Of a stretch of 64,000 bases of DNA, positions 59,349-64,000 are shown one piece after another; the stretch's first letter is position 1, and each line of letters opens with the position of its first letter. The notes below the pieces were generated by a model that made no database searches, was not told the origin of the DNA, and saw only the letters and a list, made by a program, of their open reading frames with translations. The position numbers and the translations under genes were made by a program. Source of the DNA: Desulfobulbaceae bacterium (GTDB lineage Bacteria; Desulfobacterota; Desulfobulbia; Desulfobulbales; SURF-16); contig JAGXFQ010000016.1 of NCBI GenBank assembly GCA_024637145.1, positions 53,153 to 117,152 on the forward strand, written 5' to 3'.

Positions 59349-60302
59349 CTATTTGTCTTGGAGCAAACTATAAATATAGGCCAGCAGGTCTTTAAACGAT
59401 GTTTGTTCAAAAATCTTTCTTCTGAACGTAGAACTGCCTGGAATCCCTTTGACGTATTTGGCGGCGTGGTTCTTGATCTTGCCCAGCAGCCGTTCGGCGG
59501 GCAGGTATTGCTCGATGAGCTGCAGATGGCGGCTGAGCGCCTTCAGCCGCAAGTTGCGGGAGGGTTCGATATTGATGGTCGGTGAGAAGATCCAGGGCGC
59601 ACCCAGGGCGGCGCGGCCGATCATTACCCCGTCGCAGCCGGTCTCCTGCATGAGCGTTAAGCCCTGGTCGTAGCTGTGGATATCGCCGTTGCCCAGCACC
59701 GGGATGGTGACCGCTTCCTTGACTCTGGCAATCACGCCATAGTCCACCGGGCCGGAAAAGCCGTCGCTCCAGGTGCGGGCATGGATGGCCACGGCCGCTG
59801 CCCCGGCTTCTTCAGCCATCTGGGCGAATTCCGGACCATTGATGGCGTGATGGTTCCAGCCGGTGCGGATCTTGATGGTCACAGGTTTACGGGTGACCGC
59901 CACCACCTGGCGGATGATCTCTTCGGCCAGACGCGGCGACTGCATCAGGGCGCTGCCCGCCCCTTTTTTGATCACCTTGCGCACCGGGCAGCCCATATTG
60001 ATATCAATGATGGCCACCGGCTCTTTGTCGATAAGAGCTGCGGCCTGGGCCATGATCTCCGGTTCGCTGCCGAAGAGCTGCAGGGCCAGGGGCTGCTCTT
60101 TAAGGACGGTGGCAATCATCTCTTTTGTCTTGTTTTGATCATACACCAGGCCGTGGCAGGAGATCATCTCCGAATAGACCAGCCCTGCTCCGAACTCGCG
60201 GCAGAGCAGGCGAAAGGGGAGGTCGGTGTAGCCGGCCAGGGGGGCGAGAGCAAAGGGCTGGTCAATGGTGAGCGGGCCAATGCGAAAGGGGGGTGGCTGC
60301 AT
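59349..60302 (-). CDS. dusB: tRNA-dihydrouridine synthase DusB
   Basis: 317 residues, FMN-binding TIM barrel. APLAGYTDLPFRLLCREFG near the start, catalytic C105 in DINMGCPVRKVIKKGAGSAL, the FMN-phosphate segments NGDIHSYDQ and CDGVMIGRAALGAPW, and a C-terminal helical domain. It reduces uridines in the D loop of tRNA. The mshQ-like gene starts 66 bases downstream on the same strand, so read-through from dusB into the pilus genes is possible. Confidence 0.93.
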   Translation of the reverse strand: MQPPPFRIGPLTIDQPFALAPLAGYTDLPFRLLCREFGAGLVYSEMISCHGLVYDQNKTKEMIATVLKEQPLALQLFGSEPEIMAQAAALIDKEPVAIIDINMGCPVRKVIKKGAGSALMQSPRLAEEIIRQVVAVTRKPVTIKIRTGWNHHAINGPEFAQMAEEAGAAAVAIHARTWSDGFSGPVDYGVIARVKEAVTIPVLGNGDIHSYDQGLTLMQETGCDGVMIGRAALGAPWIFSPTINIEPSRNLRLKALSRHLQLIEQYLPAERLLGKIKNHAAKYVKGIPGSSTFRRKIFEQTSFKDLLAYIYSLLQDK

Positions 60303-60477
60303 ATTTTCACTCGCGACTTCCAGTGATTAAGGGTAAGATGGCGGCCATTTTCCAGGAAACCACCGGTTCGGTCCTGGTTTTTAAACCACAACAGATCTTT
60401 TTGGAACATATAAAGGTGAGAATCCCTGATTTTCAGCGGCATTATCACTGTAGACCATAAAAAACGGAGAAGAAATA

Positions 60478-62418
60478 ATGGCACTGGCACTGGCCCTGAA
60501 CCTGCAAAATACCGAGCTCACCAGCGATGAAATTGCAAAACTGGCAGAGATGCGCAAGGTCTGCACCCGCCGCATTCTGCTGGCCACTTCCCTGGCCTCC
60601 TCCGGTCATCCCGGCGGCTCCCTTTCCACTCTGGATATGCTCCTGGTGACCTATGGTTGCATCAGGCATAATCCCCAGGACAGCCAGTGGCAGGGCCGGG
60701 ATCGGGTGGTGATGAGTATCGGTCATGTCTCTCCCGGGGTCTACTCCGTGCTTGCTGAAAACGGCTATTTTTCAGAAAAGGATTTTCTCACCGGTTTCCG
60801 GCGGGCCGGTTCCGGCTTTCCCGGGCATGTGGAGCGTATCGTTCCCGGTGTGGAATGGGATACCGGCAACCTGGGCCAGGGTCTTTCCACGGCCGTGGGT
60901 ATGGCCCAGGCCTTTAAGATGAAAGGGCTGGAGCAGAAGGTCATCTGTTATATGGGTGACGGCGAGCAGCAGAAGGGCCAGATTGCCGAGGCCATGCGCT
61001 ATGCTAACAAATATAAACTTAACAATCTCATCGTCATTGTTGACCGCAACCATGTCCAGATCTGCGGCACCACCGAGGAGATCATGGATATCGATGTGGC
61101 CGGCCTCTTTGCGGTGTCGGGCTGGAACGTCCTGCAGCTTGAGGATGGTCATGATACCAACAAGTTCTTCCAGACCTTCCGCAAGGCCTATCTGGGCCAG
61201 GTTGAAAAGAGCGACAAACCCACCATGATCGAGGCCCATACCGTCATGGGTAAGGGTGTCTCCTTTATGGAAAATCTCTGCAAATATCATGGTTCCCCCT
61301 TGACCCAGGAGCAGCTGACTGTCGCCCTCAAGGAGGTTGGTCTGGAAAATGATTTTGACAAATGGGCTGAGCTGCGCCAGGCCCCGGTGGACACCGGCAC
61401 CAAAGTCAAAAACGTGGTCCGTTATCCGGCCATCATGGCCGGCGAACCCATCACCTACGACCACAAGACCGACTGCCGTTCCGCCTATGGCAATGCCCTG
61501 CACAGTCTGGCCCAGGCCAATAATGTCGGGGGGGACATGAAGATCGCTGGTATCTCCTGTGATCTGGAAGGGTCAGTGAAGATGGGAGCTTTTCATAAGC
61601 ACAGCCCCACTGCCTATTTTGAGGCCGGTATCCAGGAGCATCACGCCGCCTCCATGGGGGCTGCCATCAGCCGGGAAGAGGTGGTCTGCTTTTTCTCCAC
61701 CTTTGGCGTCTTTGCCGTCTCTGAGGTCTATAACCAGAACCGCATCTCCGACATCAACGAGACCAATTTCAAGGTGGTGGCCACCCACTGCGGTCTGGAT
61801 GTAGGAGAAGATGGTCCCACTCATCAGGGTATTGATTATATCGGTCTGATGCGTAATTATTTCCGCTTTAACGTTTATCTGCCTGCTGATCCCAACCAGA
61901 CCGACCGGGTTATCCGCACCGCCGCTGCGCAGCCCGGCAATGTTTTTGTGGGCATGGGCCGCTCCAAGATGGATATGGTCCTTGCCGAAGACGGCACGCC
62001 TTTCTTTGGCGGTGATTACTGCTTTACCCCGGGCCGGGGCGACTGGGTTCGGACCGGTAAAGCAGGCACCCTCATTGCCTATGGCGCCGTAACCCCTAAT
62101 GTCATGGCGGCCTGGCAGGGTTTGCGGGATGAGGGCCTTGAGGTGGGGGTACTGCTGATGGCCTCTGTGGTGCCGGTGGATAGAGCTGCTATTATTGAGG
62201 CGGTCAACAGGGGCCCGGTGCTCACTGTGGAGGATCACCATGTGGATACCGGCCTGGGCGCCATTGTGGCCACCATTATTGCCGATAACGGCCTGGCCGC
62301 CACCTTTAAACGGCTGGGCGTCACCCGCTACGGCGCCTCCGGCAAGCCGGCTGATCTCTACGCCGCCCAGGGGCTTGACAGCGCCGGCATCAGTAAGGCC
62401 TTTAAGGAGATGTTGTAG
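60478..62418 (+). CDS. tkt: Transketolase
   Basis: 646 residues in one chain. The TPP half has SLASSGHPGGSLSTLDML, GHVSPGVYSVL, GNLGQGLSTAVG and the TPP motif MGDGEQQKGQ with NLIVIVDRNHVQICG. The pyrimidine half has the IQEHHAASMGAAIS catalytic-Glu segment and DVGEDGPTHQGID, then a C-terminal domain with VEDHHVDTGLGAIV. It moves two-carbon units in the pentose phosphate pathway. Two consecutive hairpins follow the stop. Confidence 0.9.
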   Translation: MALALALNLQNTELTSDEIAKLAEMRKVCTRRILLATSLASSGHPGGSLSTLDMLLVTYGCIRHNPQDSQWQGRDRVVMSIGHVSPGVYSVLAENGYFSEKDFLTGFRRAGSGFPGHVERIVPGVEWDTGNLGQGLSTAVGMAQAFKMKGLEQKVICYMGDGEQQKGQIAEAMRYANKYKLNNLIVIVDRNHVQICGTTEEIMDIDVAGLFAVSGWNVLQLEDGHDTNKFFQTFRKAYLGQVEKSDKPTMIEAHTVMGKGVSFMENLCKYHGSPLTQEQLTVALKEVGLENDFDKWAELRQAPVDTGTKVKNVVRYPAIMAGEPITYDHKTDCRSAYGNALHSLAQANNVGGDMKIAGISCDLEGSVKMGAFHKHSPTAYFEAGIQEHHAASMGAAISREEVVCFFSTFGVFAVSEVYNQNRISDINETNFKVVATHCGLDVGEDGPTHQGIDYIGLMRNYFRFNVYLPADPNQTDRVIRTAAAQPGNVFVGMGRSKMDMVLAEDGTPFFGGDYCFTPGRGDWVRTGKAGTLIAYGAVTPNVMAAWQGLRDEGLEVGVLLMASVVPVDRAAIIEAVNRGPVLTVEDHHVDTGLGAIVATIIADNGLAATFKRLGVTRYGASGKPADLYAAQGLDSAGISKAFKEML

Positions 62419-62447
62419 GTCTCCTCAAGGAAGTAAACAGTGGAGTG

Positions 62448-62481
62448 AGGCCGCTTCCCCCGCCAATGGGGGAAGCGGCCT
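62448..62481 (+). terminator. Hairpin after tkt
   Basis: AGGCCGCTTCCCCC (62448-62461) and GGGGGAAGCGGCCT (62468-62481) pair perfectly over 14 bases with a 6-base loop. There is no T tract. The stronger terminator lies 18 bases on. Confidence 0.7.
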
Positions 62482-62498
62482 GTTTCATGGCACCGCAT

Positions 62499-62541
62499 AA
62501 AAAAATGCCGGCTGGAGAGATCTCCAGCCGGCATTTTTTTA
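62499..62541. terminator. Bidirectional intrinsic terminator between tkt and the coiled-coil protein gene
   Basis: A run of seven A, then TGCCGGCTGGAGA and its exact complement TCTCCAGCCGGCA around a 2-base centre, then seven T. It serves tkt on the plus strand and the convergent gene on the minus strand. Confidence 0.93.
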
Positions 62542-62564
62542 TGGACCCTTGGCTAGAGGCGGTG

Positions 62565-63605
62565 TTACCAGGTCTTGATTTCCACCTGGTAGATGGTCAG
62601 AGGCTCATTGCCGTCCCGGTAGATGAATTCCACCTGGTAGGTGCCGGTGGAGGTCATGAGCTGGGAGATGTCCGACCTGATTGGCTGGACATCTTTGGCG
62701 CTTTTCACTCCGTAATAATTGTTGGCCTTCAGTTGGTCAGGGGACCAACTGGCCACCTGATGGCGCTTACCGGCAGGGGTAATCAGGTACACCTCGCCCG
62801 AGGAGTGGTTGGTGTCGCGGCCGTAGCCGTTGAAAGAGAGCCAGGTTTGATTGCCGAAAATAGGGATATCAAAGGCATAGACGTTATTGGCAACATTGGA
62901 GCCGGAGCCGGCCAGACCCTGGGTCTGGCTGGCATAAATCTGCGGATGGGCAGCGCTCATCTTGGGGGAAGGAGCAGCAGTGGGCTGGACTGCAGCCGCC
63001 TCAGGGGCAGGCGGCGCAGATTTTTTGGCCGCTTTCTTTGGCACTGCTGGTTGGGCTGGCGGTTCCACGGCCTTGCTGGCCGGTGTCACGGAGACGGAAG
63101 CGGCTGAAATGCCCATGGCCTTATTTCTCTCGGTTTGGACGACCAAGGCGCCGGCCAGGTTGTTCTGGCGGATCAGCTTGTCCTCTAGGCTTTTGAGGTC
63201 AAGGATGTACTGGTTTTTGACATTCTTGACCGACTTATTTTTGAAGCTGTCAAAAACAACCTGGTATTTCCGCTCTACGGAATCCATGGCCTCCTTGGTG
63301 AGGGCCTCGATACGGTCATTATAAAGGGTCTGGATTTTTTTGACCTCAATATCGCGGTTATTTTCCAGAGAGGTGATCTTTTGCTTAAGAGCAGGGGCTT
63401 GCAGGCTTTTTTCTTTGGCCGCCTCAAATTCGCTTTGGAGTTGCTTGAGTTTTTCTGGCGTGGAGGAGTTGGTCATCTGCTCCCTGTAGGTGTCGCGCAG
63501 ATGTTTTAACTCAGCAGGTTCCTGGGTAACGGTGATAATTTCCGCCTGGAGCGGAGACGCCAGGCAAAAAAGAAGAAACGACAGGAAAAAAAACTTTTTA
63601 GACAT
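62565..63605 (-). CDS. Secreted coiled-coil protein of unknown function
   Basis: 346 residues from ATG 63605 (GGGAG 7 bases upstream); the frame continues further upstream but that part is not protein-like. Signal peptide KKFFFLSFLLFCLASPLQA. Residues ~30-175 are a charged, coiled-coil-rich helical region (KLKQLQSEFEAAKEKSL). Then comes an Ala/Pro/Lys linker (~185-225) and a C-terminal beta domain with YAFDIPIFGNQTWLSFNGYG and ends TYQVEFIYRDGNEPLTIYQV. No family recognised. It probably works in the periplasm or on the surface. Confidence 0.68.
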   Translation of the reverse strand: MSKKFFFLSFLLFCLASPLQAEIITVTQEPAELKHLRDTYREQMTNSSTPEKLKQLQSEFEAAKEKSLQAPALKQKITSLENNRDIEVKKIQTLYNDRIEALTKEAMDSVERKYQVVFDSFKNKSVKNVKNQYILDLKSLEDKLIRQNNLAGALVVQTERNKAMGISAASVSVTPASKAVEPPAQPAVPKKAAKKSAPPAPEAAAVQPTAAPSPKMSAAHPQIYASQTQGLAGSGSNVANNVYAFDIPIFGNQTWLSFNGYGRDTNHSSGEVYLITPAGKRHQVASWSPDQLKANNYYGVKSAKDVQPIRSDISQLMTSTGTYQVEFIYRDGNEPLTIYQVEIKTW

Positions 63606-63862
63606 AATGGGTCTCCCATTTGTGCGGAAATTTTCTGGACAATGCCGACTGGAAGAGCCCTCAAGAGGCGATTTGAGAGAAAATTTCAAGATTAGTTGCG
63701 CGCTTTGGCTAAAAAACAGAGTGGAGCCGGCTGAACCGTTCCGCACCAAAAACCATGAGATAATACCTGCTTTCTGCCACCTCCGCAAGGGCGGGGGGAG
63801 GAGACGCACAGTGCCTCTCCATTGGTCGCGGTGCATCCGGTTTTTCTTTTTTACTCAAGGAC

Positions 63863-64000
63863 TAGTGTTCTGTCACATCTCTAATGTTGGATAAAGGCGT
63901 TTCAGTTTGGTCCGGGCATCCTCGGTAGTAAATTGCCAGTTGACCCCGGCTTTCATCCCGTTTCTTGCTGACTCCCATGCCTTAACCTCACTGCGCATAA
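63863..64000. mobile_element. End of an IS630-like insertion sequence (cut by the window edge)
   Basis: The TA at 63863-63864 followed by GTGTTCTGTCAC is a plausible element end, since IS630 elements insert at and duplicate TA. The transposase C-terminus lies directly inside. The other end is beyond the window. Confidence 0.6.
63873..64000 (-). CDS. IS630-family transposase, C-terminal part only
   Basis: Minus-strand frame open from the right edge to TGA at 63875-63873. The visible ~42 residues include AWESARNGMKAGVNWQFTT and EDARTKLKRLYPTLEM, the characteristic C-terminal end of IS630-type DDE transposases (WQFTTxDARxKLxxLYP). Most of the protein, including the catalytic DDE/DDD residues, is outside the window, so intactness cannot be judged. 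Confidence 0.75.
   Translation of the reverse strand, partial: MRSEVKAWESARNGMKAGVNWQFTTEDARTKLKRLYPTLEM

Overview
The window looks like chromosome of a sulfate- or sulfur-metabolising member of the Desulfobacterota, probably near Desulfobulbales. This is inferred from gene content, not from a marker phylogeny. The pointers are a SelB gene with a HesB/IscA-like selenoprotein, a NikR-linked nickel ECF transporter, an NtrY/NtrX pair, an Mrp-type Fe-S carrier with a Cys-rich tail, and a G+C-rich core genome with short intergenic gaps.

Layout. Positions 1-6800: end of nusB, ftsK, nikR, a nickel ECF operon (cbiM/nikM, nikL-like, cbiQ, cbiO with a His-rich tail) and a PHP-domain phosphoesterase. 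6900-12800: a conserved unknown, a UvrD/PcrA-type helicase, a 57-residue membrane protein, folC, an HNH protein and phosphofructokinase. 12800-18100: a UGA-containing HesB-like selenoprotein with a visible bSECIS hairpin, a zinc-ribbon ORF broken by TGA, tRNA-His, a double zinc-ribbon protein, an M23-like protein, an unknown and the ABC-F protein Uup. 18100-28700: a CheX-like protein, mrp, an MBL hydrolase, selB, hflX (apparently starting at AUC), a DUF4390 protein, ntrY and ntrX. 28700-39400: a 232-bp inverted-repeat element, a ClpX-like AAA+ protein, hemB, ttcA, a lipoprotein, hisB, tRNA-Gly, rplM-rpsI, argC, truA and an aminotransferase. 39100-59300: a 58-residue protein, a DtxR-family repressor, a pilin, and on the minus strand a long MSHA-like type IV pilus cluster. 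59300-64000: dusB, transketolase, a secreted coiled-coil protein and the end of an IS630-type transposase at the right edge.

How the parts connect. NikR has all four classical nickel ligands, and an inverted repeat of the expected kind lies before nikM, so this is a self-contained nickel regulon. SelB and the selenoprotein lie within 8 kb of each other. The selenoprotein and Mrp, both assigned to Fe-S assembly or carriage, end in similar Gly/Ser/Cys tails. The pilus genes form one or two transcription units with 4-13 nt overlaps. They cover secretin, ATPase with a c-di-GMP-type MshEN domain, platform, PilM/N/O-like proteins, five minor pilins and a LamG-containing MshQ-like tip candidate. The unit ends in an O-antigen-ligase/TPR protein that may glycosylate the pilin encoded convergently next to it.

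The most useful second-look items are the selenoprotein and the adjacent TGA-interrupted zinc ribbon, the AUC start of hflX, the MITE-like element and its partial copy behind truA, two strongly structured intergenic regions (30874-30974 and 31982-32325), the extended ClpX-like ATPase, and the reorganised MSHA-like cluster. No CRISPR array, prophage, rRNA operon or replication origin was seen.
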